Assembly: GCA_039649115.1 (NCBI GenBank) | Contig: JBBWZQ010000386.1 | Coordinates: forward strand, 12,407 to 76,406 | Reading direction: 5' to 3' | From: DATEJJ01 sp039649115 | GTDB lineage: Bacteria > Actinomycetota > Actinomycetes > Mycobacteriales > Micromonosporaceae | Length of the DNA stretch: 64,000 nucleotides | Shown here: piece after piece, positions 18,270 through 27,079 of the stretch | How positions within the stretch are numbered: position 1 is the first letter of the stretch | How the letters are laid out: each line of letters begins with the position of its first letter | The notes under the pieces: generated by a model | Seen by the model: the letters and a program-made list of their open reading frames with translations, nothing else | What the model was told of the DNA's origin: nothing | Database searches by the model: none | Program-made: the position numbers and the translations under genes

Positions 18270-18373
18270 CCCACCCGCCGCCCTGCCAACGCGGGACATC
18301 GCGGTTGGCAAGCCGGTATGCCCGCAGCGAAGCCGGAAGCCGGCACGGGCCCGAGCCCGATAGGGTCGGGCGG

Positions 18374-18847
18374 GTGGACCGACTCGCTCAGCACGCCTTG
18401 GGACCGGATGTCGACCTCGTGCTGCGGGCGTACGAAGCCTTCGCGCACGCGGACATCGACCGGGCCGTGGCCGATCTGCATCCGGACGTGGAGTGGATCG
18501 AGCCGGATGAGTTTCCCAATGGGGGGCGTCGCCAGGGACCGGAGGCGGTCGCCAGATACCTGCGAGACTCCCGGGCGATGTGGGCCGAGCTGAGGTCGGA
18601 GCCTACCGCCCACCGGCGGGGCGACGAGATCGTGGTCGTGCACCGTCTGCGCGGCCGGCTGGCTGACGGGACCTGGCACGACGTCACCGTGGCCGACGTG
18701 TTCACCGTGAAGGACGGTCGCGTCCTGCGGATGCGCGCGTACGCGGACCCTCAGGAGGCACTGCGCGAAGAAGGTCATACCTCGACGACCAGCCGAGGGA
18801 CGGCCAGCCGAGGGACGGCCAGCCGAGGGACGACCAGACGAGGCTAG
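18374..18847 (+). CDS. NTF2-like (SnoaL-type) protein with repeat-extended tail
   Basis: Cone-shaped NTF2/ketosteroid-isomerase fold protein, 157 residues, cytoplasmic. It matches the family pattern VLRAYEAFAHADIDRAVADL, then HPDVEWIEP and a final DVFTVKDGRVLRMRAY strand. Such proteins range from isomerases to simple ligand binders; no catalytic set can be assigned. The GTG at 18374 gives the family-length N-terminus. The last 19 residues come from a 15-bp tandem repeat (SRGTA units) and are absent from ordinary family members, probably a slippage-made extension. Confidence 0.75.
   Translation: MDRLAQHALGPDVDLVLRAYEAFAHADIDRAVADLHPDVEWIEPDEFPNGGRRQGPEAVARYLRDSRAMWAELRSEPTAHRRGDEIVVVHRLRGRLADGTWHDVTVADVFTVKDGRVLRMRAYADPQEALREEGHTSTTSRGTASRGTASRGTTRRG
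18791..18835. repeat. 15-bp tandem repeat at 3' end of NTF2-like gene
   Basis: Three copies of AGCCGAGGGACGGCC, the third with one change, followed by a decayed fourth that runs into the stop codon. Because the unit is a multiple of three, copy-number change would keep the frame. Confidence 0.85.
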
Positions 18848-19249
18848 TCAGGACGTGGGTGTGTTGATGCGGCGCAGTACGTCAGGATTCAGGTAGTTGC
18901 GGGACCGGACGATCAGCCCGTCGCGGGTGGTGACGACCATGGCGCCGGTGATCGCCACCTGCTCGCCGGTGGCGGCGAGGGTGCCGGTGATGTCGTACTC
19001 CGCCAGCACGGTCGCGCCGTCCGTCGCCTCCTCGATCTCCATGCGGACCAGCCTCCGGTCCACCACCCGCTTCGGCCCCGGCGCGGACATCGCGGCGCGC
19101 ATCTGCTCGCGCGTGAAGCGGATCGGGCTGCCGGTCGGCGAGAAGGGCAGCTCGTGCACGGCGTCCTCGGCGAACAGGTCGACCTGTGCGATGTCGTCGG
19201 TGACGGACAGCCGGATCAGCTCCTCCGTGACCGCGCGTGGCGTGGGCAT
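18848..19249 (-). CDS. NTF2-like ketosteroid-isomerase-fold protein
   Basis: 133-residue cytoplasmic protein of the NTF2-like superfamily: an N-terminal helix pair (VTEELIRLSVTDDIAQVDLF), then FAEDAVHELPFSPTG and a closing IVRSRNYLNPDVL strand. It resembles small ligand-binding or isomerase proteins; the substrate is unknown. The ATG at 19249 has AGGAGG four bases upstream. It is divergent from a TetR gene across a 24-bp palindrome and is therefore the likely direct target of that repressor. Confidence 0.82.
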   Translation of the reverse strand: MPTPRAVTEELIRLSVTDDIAQVDLFAEDAVHELPFSPTGSPIRFTREQMRAAMSAPGPKRVVDRRLVRMEIEEATDGATVLAEYDITGTLAATGEQVAITGAMVVTTRDGLIVRSRNYLNPDVLRRINTPTS

Positions 19250-19294
19250 GTATCCTCCTAGAACATCCGGAACGATCGCCCCGGTTACCGGGAC

Positions 19295-19318
19295 TATACG
19301 GGGCGGTCGCCCCGTATA
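19295..19318. promoter_or_regulatory. TetR-type operator palindrome
   Basis: 11-bp arms, TATACGGGGCG and its exact complement, are separated by GT. It lies in the 92-base gap between the NTF2-like gene and the divergent TetR gene, 24 bases before the TetR start. Position and symmetry are as expected for an autoregulatory TetR operator controlling both genes. Confidence 0.8.
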
Positions 19319-19341
19319 ACAAGGGCCGCGAGGAGGGTCCG

Positions 19342-19941
19342 ATGGTGCGCGCCGACGCCGTGCGCAACCGCGAGCGGGTACTCGCCGCGGCGCGCGAGGC
19401 GTTCGCCCGGGACGGGCTCGCCGTGCCGATCGACGACATCGCGCGCGCCGCGGGAGTGGGTGCCGGCACCGTGCACCGGCACTTCCCCACGAAGGAGACG
19501 CTGTACGCCGCCGTGCTCGCCGACCGGGTCGCGGCACTGGAGACCCTCGCCCGGTCCTACGACGACGGCGAGGGACTGTTCCGGTTCATCGGCGGCTTCG
19601 CCGAGCACGGCGCCGGCAACCGCGCACTCGCCGAGGCGCTCGCCCGCGGCGGCGTCGACATCCAGGCCGAACTCGGTGCGCGGTCGGCGGCCCTGAAGCA
19701 GGCGATGGCCGACCTGTTGCGCGTCGCCCAGCGGGCGGGCACGGCGCGCCCGGACATCACACCTGACGATCTGCAGGCGCTGCTGGGTGCGGTGCATCTG
19801 GCCGTCGAACGGGCCGGTGGCGACCCGTCCGCGACCGGGCGCATCCTCGGGGTCCTGTGCGACGGGCTGCGCCGCCACGATCGCGGGCCGGCTTCCGGGG
19901 GGAGCGTGCGGGCCCGGGTCGAGCCTGAGCCGTGCGGGTGA
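19342..19941 (+). CDS. TetR family transcriptional regulator
   Basis: 199-residue repressor. The N-terminal helix-turn-helix is clear: VLAAAREAFARDG, IDDIARAAGVGAGTVHRHF, then PTKETLYAAVLADR. The C-terminal ligand-binding region is variable and does not reveal the inducer. The ATG at 19342 follows AGGAGGG. It is divergent from an NTF2-like gene with a perfect palindrome between them, so it most likely represses that gene and itself, and the NTF2-like product may act on the inducing compound (inference). Confidence 0.92.
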   Translation: MVRADAVRNRERVLAAAREAFARDGLAVPIDDIARAAGVGAGTVHRHFPTKETLYAAVLADRVAALETLARSYDDGEGLFRFIGGFAEHGAGNRALAEALARGGVDIQAELGARSAALKQAMADLLRVAQRAGTARPDITPDDLQALLGAVHLAVERAGGDPSATGRILGVLCDGLRRHDRGPASGGSVRARVEPEPCG

Positions 19942-19994
19942 ACCGGTCGGTTTCCGGCTGATCGCCGCAATCCGGGCGGGTAGCCTGCGTCCCC

Positions 19995-21977
19995 ATGCAG
20001 GTGTCGACGGCGGCGCTCGCGGTACTCCTTCCCCTCACCCTGCTCTTCGCGGCGCTGGCCGGCTGGCCGGTCGGCCCGGCGATCGCCCCGGTGCGGCTCG
20101 CGATCATGCGCGGCGGGCTCGTCGTGGGTACCGTGACCGTGCTGGCCACCGAGGGGCTGGGCGCGCTGCACCAGCTGACCGGCGCCGCCCTTGCCGCCGT
20201 CTGGGCCACCGTCGCCGCGTCGTGTGGCGTGCTCGCCGGGTACCGGCACCGGTGGCGGCTGCCGCGAAAGGTACCGGCCGCGCTGCGCGGCACGGCCTGG
20301 CCGGACCTCGTCCTGGTCGCCGGCATGGTCGTCCTCGTGCTGGCCGAGCTGGTCGTCGCGCTGGTCGCGCCGCCCAACAACGCCGACTCGCAGGGCTACC
20401 ACCTGCCGCGCGTCGAGCACTGGGCGCAGGACCGGTCGGTCGCGTTCTACCCGACCGCGGTGCACCGGCAGATCGGCTTCTCCCCGGGAGCCGAATACCT
20501 GCTGCTGCAGTTGCGCCTGCTGGCCGGCCCGGAGGAGTTCTACAACGTCGTCCAGTGGGCGGCGGCGCTGGGCTGCGCCGTCGTGGTCTCCCGGATCGCC
20601 GCCCAGTTGGGTGCCGGCCGGCGCGGGCAACTGCTGGCGGCGGTGACGGTGGCCAGCGCCCCGCTGGTGGTGCTGGAGGCGACCAGCACGCAGACCGACC
20701 TGGTGGCCGGGTTCTGGGTGGCGACCGGCGCCAGCCTGGCCCTGTCCGGGCTGCGTGCCCGCACCCCGTGGGTCGAGGTCGGCTGGCTGGGCGCGGCCAG
20801 CGGGCTGACCGCGATCACGAAGGTCAACGCGCTCGCCACGCTGGCCCCGTTCCTGCTGATGTGGGGCGCGGGGCAGGTGGGGCGGGTGCGGCCGGGCCGC
20901 GCCGCGCTGCGCTGCGCCGCGGTGGTGGCCCTCACCGCGGCGCTGGCCGGGCCGTTCACCGCGCGGTGCGCGCGGGAGTGGGGCACGCCCACCGGTGACC
21001 CGGGCGCGCAGATCATCGCGCTGGGCCGGCACGACCCGGCGGCGGTCGGCGTGAATGCCGCGCGCATCGCGGCCTCGGTGCTGGCCACCGGGTCCGCGAG
21101 GCTGAACAGGGAGACCGGCGCGGCGCTCGACGCGCTGGCCGCCGCCCTGCACCTGCCGGCGCGGGACGCCGCGCTCACCTTCACCGGGCTGCCGTTCGAG
21201 GTGCCCACGCCGCGGCACCCGGACGAGGATCACTCGGCGTACCCGATCCAGGCCATGGCCGTCCTGGGCGGCGTGGCTTTCGGCCTGTTCGGCCGCCGCC
21301 GCACCGCCCAGGTGCGGGGGTACGCCGGCGCCGCCGCGCTCGCCCTGCTGCTCACCGCGGCGCTGGTGGCGTGGCAACCGTGGATCAACCGGTTGGTCCT
21401 GCCCACCTTCGTCGCCGGGGTGCCACTGGTGGGCTGGGCGGCGAGCCACCTGCGGGACAGCCGGAGCCGGTCTTTGGGCGCGGACCCGCGGCGGCCGGTG
21501 GCGGCGATGCTCGCGGCCCTGGTGCTGCTGGCCGGTTACCGGCAGGCGGTGGCGGCGCTCTGGTACGGCCAGCCGCGGCCGCTGGGGACCAAGGAGTCCG
21601 TGCTCGCCGTGGGCCGGGACCGGGTCCGGTACGTCCGCGCCCGCGACCGGCAGGCCGGGTACGAGGCGGCGGCCGCGCGCCTGGCGGCCAGCGGCGCCCG
21701 GCGGATCGGCCTGGTGCAGAGCAACGTCGGCTGGGAGTACGCCTGGTGGGAGGGGCCGCGCCGGTACGGTGCCCATCCCGCCCTGGTGAGCCTCACCTCC
21801 GTGCTGCCCAGGCATCCACCCGCGAGCGTCGCCAGCGTCGACGCGATCGTGTGCACATTGGACACCGCGCGGTGCGCGAGGTGGCTGCCCGGCGGCTGGT
21901 ACGCGATCGCCTACCGGGGCGTCAGCGTCCTGCTGCCCGGCCCACCCGCCATCGCGACCATCCACAAGGGACGCTGA
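19995..21977 (+). CDS. GT39-like polytopic membrane glycosyltransferase
   Basis: 660-residue integral membrane protein with about a dozen hydrophobic segments. The first large outside loop holds the acidic motif NNADSQGYHLPRVEHWAQD (near 131-149), where polyprenyl-phosphate-sugar-dependent GT-C enzymes carry their catalytic Asp. The C-terminal part is a soluble extracytoplasmic region (DRQAGYEAAAARLAASGARR). It may glycosylate a lipid or surface protein, but donor and acceptor are unknown. No strong ribosome-binding site precedes the ATG. Around residue 490 a loop is encoded by DNA sharing a 21-base core with the repeats at 3371 and 33690. Confidence 0.72.
   Translation: MQVSTAALAVLLPLTLLFAALAGWPVGPAIAPVRLAIMRGGLVVGTVTVLATEGLGALHQLTGAALAAVWATVAASCGVLAGYRHRWRLPRKVPAALRGTAWPDLVLVAGMVVLVLAELVVALVAPPNNADSQGYHLPRVEHWAQDRSVAFYPTAVHRQIGFSPGAEYLLLQLRLLAGPEEFYNVVQWAAALGCAVVVSRIAAQLGAGRRGQLLAAVTVASAPLVVLEATSTQTDLVAGFWVATGASLALSGLRARTPWVEVGWLGAASGLTAITKVNALATLAPFLLMWGAGQVGRVRPGRAALRCAAVVALTAALAGPFTARCAREWGTPTGDPGAQIIALGRHDPAAVGVNAARIAASVLATGSARLNRETGAALDALAAALHLPARDAALTFTGLPFEVPTPRHPDEDHSAYPIQAMAVLGGVAFGLFGRRRTAQVRGYAGAAALALLLTAALVAWQPWINRLVLPTFVAGVPLVGWAASHLRDSRSRSLGADPRRPVAAMLAALVLLAGYRQAVAALWYGQPRPLGTKESVLAVGRDRVRYVRARDRQAGYEAAAARLAASGARRIGLVQSNVGWEYAWWEGPRRYGAHPALVSLTSVLPRHPPASVASVDAIVCTLDTARCARWLPGGWYAIAYRGVSVLLPGPPAIATIHKGR
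21457..21477 (-). repeat. 21-bp core of the interspersed repeat, partial copy C
   Basis: Identical over 21 bases to 3383-3403, the centre of copy A. Flanks do not match, so this is either a decayed or truncated copy or a chance match in GC-rich DNA. It encodes a Ser/Arg-rich loop (SRSRSLG) in the GT39-like protein. Confidence 0.45.
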
Positions 21978-22189
21978 TGGCTGGTAGCCGCTGCGACAGG
22001 CTGCGCGGCTGATCGGTCCACCCGCCACGACCGGCCGGCCGAGGGACTCGACGGCACCGGGGTCGACTCCGTCGCCACCGCGGTGCGCAGGCGCCGCGCC
22101 TTCTCTGCCCAGACCGCGGCCGATTCGCTACGTACCGCCCTTCGGTACCGTTGACCAGCCGAGCCCCGACGAGGAGAAGGAGGGCCAGC

Positions 22190-22546
22190 GTGCCGGAGGA
22201 CTCCCCGGGGTTCGTCCGGCGCCGGGAGGACTTCACCTGTGCCCACTGCGGGCGCGAGGTGACCGGCACCGGGTACACCAACCACTGCCCGCGCTGCCTG
22301 TGGTCGCGCCACGTCGACGTGGCACCGGGCGACCGGCTCGCCACCTGCCAGGGCATGATGGCGCCGGTCGCCGCCCTCCACGAGCGCGGCCGGTACGTCG
22401 TGGTGCAGCGCTGCGAGAGCTGCGGCCACACCTGGCGCAACCGGGCCGCGCCCGGGGACAGCAGGCAGACGCTGCTCGGGCTCATGGGTCGGGTGGTGCC
22501 GGCGCCTCCCGAGCCCCGCCGGCCCAGGCGGGGTCGGTCAGGGTGA
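22190..22546 (+). CDS. RNHCP domain zinc-ribbon-like protein
   Basis: 118-residue protein of the RNHCP family, function unknown. Cys pairs that could bind metal are CAHCG (near 15-19), NHCPRC (near 30), a single Cys in ATCQGMM, and CESCGH (near 80). The typical stretch HVDVAPGDRLATCQG is intact. The GTG start at 22190 has AAGGAGG at good spacing. The C-terminus is basic and Pro-rich. Nucleic-acid or ribosome contact is a guess from the zinc-ribbon look. Confidence 0.85.
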   Translation: MPEDSPGFVRRREDFTCAHCGREVTGTGYTNHCPRCLWSRHVDVAPGDRLATCQGMMAPVAALHERGRYVVVQRCESCGHTWRNRAAPGDSRQTLLGLMGRVVPAPPEPRRPRRGRSG

Positions 22547-22576
22547 GCCGCTGGGCGGAGCATCGCGCCCCGTATC

Positions 22577-22858
22577 ATGACCGGCGTGCTGTTCATGGTG
22601 GTAGAGCGCTTCCGCGACCAGGACGCGAAGCCGGTGTACGAACGGGCGCGCGAGCGCGGACGCATGATGCCGGACGGGCTGCGCTACGTCGACAGTTGGG
22701 TCGAGGCCAACTTCGGCCGCTGCTTCCAGCTCATGGAGTGCGACGACCTGAGCCTGCTCATGACCTGGATCAGCCGGTGGCGCGACCTGGTCGACTTCGA
22801 GGTGGTCCCCGTGGTCACCAGCGGTGCGGCGGCCGCGGTCGCCGGTGCGGCCGGCTGA
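22577..22858 (+). CDS. DUF3303 family protein
   Basis: 93-residue small protein of unknown function, near-consensus for the family: LFMVVERFRD, RGRMMPDGLRYVDSW, RCFQLMECDD and FEVVPVVTS. The fold is probably a dimeric ferredoxin-like barrel. The start may be the ATG at 22577 or the GTG at 22586, nearer the family norm. It lies about 30 bases after the RNHCP gene on the same strand and could be co-transcribed. Confidence 0.85.
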   Translation: MTGVLFMVVERFRDQDAKPVYERARERGRMMPDGLRYVDSWVEANFGRCFQLMECDDLSLLMTWISRWRDLVDFEVVPVVTSGAAAAVAGAAG

Positions 22859-22865
22859 CGCGCGG

Positions 22866-25001
22866 TCAGGCTGCCGCACAGGAGACCGTGACACCACTGC
22901 CCGATCCGTTCGCCTGGAACCCGAAACTGGTCGCCTGGCCCGCACCGAGCCGGCCGTTGTGGCTCGCGTTGGCCACCGGGACGGTGCCGCTGGTACCGGT
23001 GTTCACCCCGTTCCAGAGGTTCGTGATGGCGGTACCTCCGGGCAGGTTCATGGTGACCCGCCACCCGTTGACCGGCGCGCTGCCCGCGGTCACGTTGACG
23101 TTGGCCACGAAGCCGCCCGTCCAGGCGCTCGCCACGCTGTAGCTCGCCGAGCAGGTCCCCGCGCCGCCACCCGTCGGGCTCGTGCTCGGGCTCGGGCCCG
23201 CTGCGGACGGGCTGGGCGAGGACGGGTTGGGTGAGGACGGGCTGGGCGAGGACGGGTTGGGTGAGGACGGGCTGGGCGCGGACGGGCTCGGGGAGCCCGT
23301 CGGCGGGGTGCCGGTCGCGCCGGTCAGGACGACGATCGACTCGGCCGGGATGGCGACCGAGCTGCCGGAGAAACCGCTCGACGCGATCGTCGGGTTGGCC
23401 CTGTCGTAGACGTATTCCGTCTGTGCGGAACCGGTGATGCCCAGGCTGGACGTGCTCACCGTGTAGGAGTTGGCAGGGTCCGCGTTGACCAGCATGACGG
23501 CGTACGAGCCGCCTGGCAGGTTGGCGTAGTAGCCGTAGATGTTCGGCGTCGCCACGGCCAGGGTACCGACCTTGGCGCCCTTGACGGCGAGCTTGGCCGC
23601 CAGCGCGTACCCGTAGTAAGGCGGGTACGGGGTGTTCATGGCGGGCTCGCCGCCGGTGGCCGAGGAGAACATGCCGAAGTCGGCGGCCGGCGTGCCGTAG
23701 TTGTGCACGTCCCACCAGTCGACGCTCTGCGCGCCGAAGGAGAGCCACTCCAGCGCGTTGGCGGCGGCGAAGAGGGCGCCGACGGGCTGCTCGTTCCAGG
23801 CGTTGGCGGTCTGGGACATGTTGGTCTCGCCGACGACGAAGTACGCGGTGGGGTCGTATGTGGACAGTGCCGCCTTGACCTGCGCCGCCGCGGCCGGGAT
23901 GTTGTCGATCAGCTCCATGATCGACTGAGTGCTCTCCGCCGGCAGCCCGTTGATCGGGTACCAGTGGACGTCGGCGCAGTCGATGTACGCGGCGTCCGCC
24001 TGCAGGATCGTGTTGTTCCAGTTCTGCCAGCCGTCCACGCCGGCACCGGGTGCCAGGTTGCCGTCCATCGCGTAGTCGTAGCAGATCTTCGCGTTGGGGT
24101 CGGCGGCCTTCATCGCCTGCATGTACGCCAGGGCGTTGCTCGCGTAGGACGATGCCGTGTGCGGGTTGGCGTGGGTGTCGGTCTCCCACGACCCGTACAC
24201 CTCGTTGCCGATCTCCCAGAGCGTGACGCCCTGCCCGGCGGTGGCCGACCGGCTGACCCAGGCGGCCGCGCTCTGCGGGGTGTCGGAGCCGTAGTTGATG
24301 GTGACGAACTTCTGCCCGTTGCTGATGGCGTTGACCTGGTTGGAGAACTGGGCGAAGTTGACCGGCTGCGCCGAGCTGTTGACCGTGTTGGTCTGCCACA
24401 TGTACTGGTCGGCCCACGAGCCGCCCGGGTACCGGATGAGTGATGTGTTGGCGGCCGAGAGGGCGCTGGCGATCGCCGGGTCCACGAAGTTGGTGTCCCA
24501 GGCGGCGGTGTTGACGCCCAGCGGCTGCAGTGGCCCGGACAGCGTGTTGCTGGCGGATCCCTGGCTGGGTCCCGAGCAGGTGACGGCCGGCACCGGATTG
24601 CTGGTGCCGTTGTAGCTGCCGTGGAATCCCCAGGTGGTGCTCGCCCCCGGAGCGAGGTTGGCGTTGTAGCTGCCCAGCGGCGTCGCGGTCACCGTGGCGC
24701 CGGTCTGGGTCACGTTCGCGCTGTACGGCGATCCCGCGATGACCGCCTGACCCGCCGGGTACGTCCAGCTGATCGTCCAGTTGGTGATCGCGTACGGGGC
24801 GTTGTTGGTCACCGTGACGGTGGCCCCGAAGTCGGGCGGGTTGTTCGACGGTGTCTGCCAGCCGATGGCGTACGCCGCGCTGCACGCCGCTCCGGTGTCG
24901 GCCGACGCGCTCCGCGCGAGCACGGCGACCGCGGTGCCGGCGGTGGCGGCCAGCACGGCGGCCAGGGCGGCGCGTCCCGGGCGTCTACTGAGGACACTCA
25001 T
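22866..25001 (-). CDS. Secreted clan GH-A hydrolase with N- and C-terminal CBM2
   Basis: 711-residue secreted enzyme, probably cutting a plant cell-wall glucan or hemicellulose. The signal peptide covers about 9-35. A first CBM2 (about 40-142, Cys at both ends) is followed by a TIM-barrel-like catalytic region (150-550) resembling GH51/GH44/GH30-type enzymes: SLIRYPGGSWADQYMW, an acid/base Glu at about 267 (LWEIGNEVY) and a likely nucleophile Glu at about 392 (VVGETNMS). A Pro/Ser/Asn linker, built from 30-base repeats, leads to a second CBM2. The ATG at 25001 has AAGGAG four bases upstream. The exact GH family and substrate need a database search; xyloglucan or cellulose binding is likely from the CBMs. 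Confidence 0.8.
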   Translation of the reverse strand: MSVLSRRPGRAALAAVLAATAGTAVAVLARSASADTGAACSAAYAIGWQTPSNNPPDFGATVTVTNNAPYAITNWTISWTYPAGQAVIAGSPYSANVTQTGATVTATPLGSYNANLAPGASTTWGFHGSYNGTSNPVPAVTCSGPSQGSASNTLSGPLQPLGVNTAAWDTNFVDPAIASALSAANTSLIRYPGGSWADQYMWQTNTVNSSAQPVNFAQFSNQVNAISNGQKFVTINYGSDTPQSAAAWVSRSATAGQGVTLWEIGNEVYGSWETDTHANPHTASSYASNALAYMQAMKAADPNAKICYDYAMDGNLAPGAGVDGWQNWNNTILQADAAYIDCADVHWYPINGLPAESTQSIMELIDNIPAAAAQVKAALSTYDPTAYFVVGETNMSQTANAWNEQPVGALFAAANALEWLSFGAQSVDWWDVHNYGTPAADFGMFSSATGGEPAMNTPYPPYYGYALAAKLAVKGAKVGTLAVATPNIYGYYANLPGGSYAVMLVNADPANSYTVSTSSLGITGSAQTEYVYDRANPTIASSGFSGSSVAIPAESIVVLTGATGTPPTGSPSPSAPSPSSPNPSSPSPSSPNPSSPSPSAAGPSPSTSPTGGGAGTCSASYSVASAWTGGFVANVNVTAGSAPVNGWRVTMNLPGGTAITNLWNGVNTGTSGTVPVANASHNGRLGAGQATSFGFQANGSGSGVTVSCAAA

Positions 25002-25139
25002 GCTTCTCCTTCGGCCGGTCAGCCGGTGGCGCACGGAACACCGACCATCCACCGACAATGCGTGCGACATCGACGCGCGTCAAGCAAAGAGTCCCGGCGG
25101 ACGTCCCTGGGCGGGAAACAACCGAAAACCGGACCGTCC

Positions 25140-26966
25140 TCACTCGCAGGCGTCGGCTGCCTCGCCGGGCGCCACCCGGCACTGGTCGGTCCCGTCGCCG
25201 CCCGCCAGGAAGTCCGCACCCGCCGCGCCGTCCAGCCGGTCCGCGCCGGGGCCGCCGCTGAGGACGTCGGCGCCGCCGCCACCGTTGAGCCGGTCGTCGC
25301 CCGGGCCGCCGTAGAGCGTGTCGTCACCGGCCCCGCCGTACCCCACGTCGTTGCCGCCGTCGCCGAAGACCGTGTCGTTCCCGCCGCCGGCCAGGATGAC
25401 GTCGTTGCCGGCACCGGCGCAGATGACGTCGTCACCGCCGGTGCCCACCAGCAGGTCGTCGCCCGCGGTACCCGTGACGGTGCAGCGCCGGGGATCGGCG
25501 TTGAACTCCTCGACGCCCATGAGAGGGCGCAGCGCCCGCTGGACGTCAGGACCGGCGAACGCGGCGCGCAGCATGTCGCCGGCCAGCGCGTTGCCGATCG
25601 CGGCCATGACGATGCCCTGGTCGAGGGAGAGGTAGGCGGTCGAGACGGTACCGGTGCCCACGTTGACGCTGTCGCGGAAGCCCCACTTGCCGTACAGGCC
25701 GGGGAAGTCGCGCGCGAGGCGGCGCAGGTTCGCCAGCGCCTCGTCCGGTGCGAAGCGCAGCGCCAGGAAGGCGGCGTGCGGCGTGACGACACCATTGGTG
25801 TACGCCGACGCGGGCGGGTCGGCCAGCGCCGGCCGGCCCGGGCAGCCGGCGAAGCCGCGGTCCACGACGGTACCGTCCTCATTGGACGGATAGCCGCCCG
25901 GATCCATCCCGATCGCGTCCACCCCGTACGCGTTGTAGCCGCCCTCCGGCGTGTTGGACGGCGAGAAGCCCCAGTAGCCGTACCCGGCGTCCACGAGCCC
26001 GTGGTGGATCTGCGCGGCCACGGTGAGCGGGTGGTTGGGTCCCCAGCTGCCCGGCGCCCAGCGCTCCTCGGGTACGAACAGCGCCGGCATCAGCGCCTCG
26101 AACATGCTGCCGCCCCAGGACGGTGTCACCCGGGTGCCGTTGTACGGATAGGCGCCCTCGAACACGTCGACGCCGAAGTACGTGCGGTGGAAGCCGTACG
26201 GCCGCGTCTCCTGCCAGCTCCAGTCGCAGCTGTCCGGGAAGCTGCGCCAGCGCCCGAAGTAGGCGCGCGGCGGGATCTCGCCCTTGGCGATGCCGATGTA
26301 GTCGGCGATGCGGCTCTCGCTGACCTGCGTGTCGTAGCAGCAGGCGGACTCCCCGGTGCTGGGCGTGTAGGAGAACAGGATCCGGTTGACCGCCGGCCGG
26401 TAGTAGAAGCCGAAGTCCATGCTGTCGAACAGGGCGCCGGCCCGCCCGGCCAGCTCGGGCACGGCGCGCTGCACGACGCGCAGGCCGGTGGCGAGCCACC
26501 CGTTGTCCACAGAGGACAGTATCGGCGTCAGCGGTGCTCCGGTCGGTGGCCAGGTCGTCAGCGTCGCGCCGGTGCGGTGGTCGTACCAGTTGAAGAACTG
26601 GCCGCTCGCGGCGTGGCGCTGCAGGTGTTCGAGGGTGCCGATGGTCCGGGACAGCCGTGCCACCAGCTCGGCGCGGCCGATGAGCCCCAGCCGCCGCGCC
26701 ACCAGCCCGCTCCACAGGTACGCGCCGATGTTGGTGGTGGAGGTCTGCACGCTGCGCGTCCCGTCCGCGGCGAGGCTGTCGGCCGGCAGCCCGGAGCCGG
26801 GGTCGGTCATCGCCACGAACGAGGCCCAGGTGGCGCTCGCGTACGCCCGCAACTGCGCCCGCGAGTCGCCCGCCGCCGCGCCGCTCGCCGGTGCCCTGGT
26901 GGCGAGCAGCGTCGCGAGCACCGCGACGCCTGCCACTGCCGGCCGTAGCGCTTGTCGCATGCCCAT
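25140..26966 (-). CDS. Secreted glucoamylase-like (DUF3131/GH144-type) enzyme with RTX-like repeats
   Basis: 608-residue secreted protein. The signal peptide covers about 1-34. The catalytic region has the glucoamylase-like pattern: TSTTNIGAYLWSGL, FFNWYDHRTG, SSVDNGWLATGL, CCYDTQVSESRIADYIGI and GWGGSMFEAL-like WGGSMFEALMP. Related enzymes include endo-beta-1,2-glucanases, so beta-glucan is a possible substrate. Residues about 498-594 consist of about ten GGxGxDxx-type calcium-binding nonapeptides (GAGNDVILAGGGND). The ATG at 26966 follows GGAGGT. RTX repeats usually accompany type I secretion in Gram-negatives; here a Sec signal is present instead. Confidence 0.82.
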   Translation of the reverse strand: MGMRQALRPAVAGVAVLATLLATRAPASGAAAGDSRAQLRAYASATWASFVAMTDPGSGLPADSLAADGTRSVQTSTTNIGAYLWSGLVARRLGLIGRAELVARLSRTIGTLEHLQRHAASGQFFNWYDHRTGATLTTWPPTGAPLTPILSSVDNGWLATGLRVVQRAVPELAGRAGALFDSMDFGFYYRPAVNRILFSYTPSTGESACCYDTQVSESRIADYIGIAKGEIPPRAYFGRWRSFPDSCDWSWQETRPYGFHRTYFGVDVFEGAYPYNGTRVTPSWGGSMFEALMPALFVPEERWAPGSWGPNHPLTVAAQIHHGLVDAGYGYWGFSPSNTPEGGYNAYGVDAIGMDPGGYPSNEDGTVVDRGFAGCPGRPALADPPASAYTNGVVTPHAAFLALRFAPDEALANLRRLARDFPGLYGKWGFRDSVNVGTGTVSTAYLSLDQGIVMAAIGNALAGDMLRAAFAGPDVQRALRPLMGVEEFNADPRRCTVTGTAGDDLLVGTGGDDVICAGAGNDVILAGGGNDTVFGDGGNDVGYGGAGDDTLYGGPGDDRLNGGGGADVLSGGPGADRLDGAAGADFLAGGDGTDQCRVAPGEAADACE

Positions 26967-27079
26967 GCGCGCACCTCCGCGGATTCCGTTCCGGTCGCTG
27001 ACAGGTGGCCGGCAGCGTACCCTCCGGGAAGATGCGTCATCCATCACCGTCAAAATATGGCATGCCCCGGGAGGGACGG

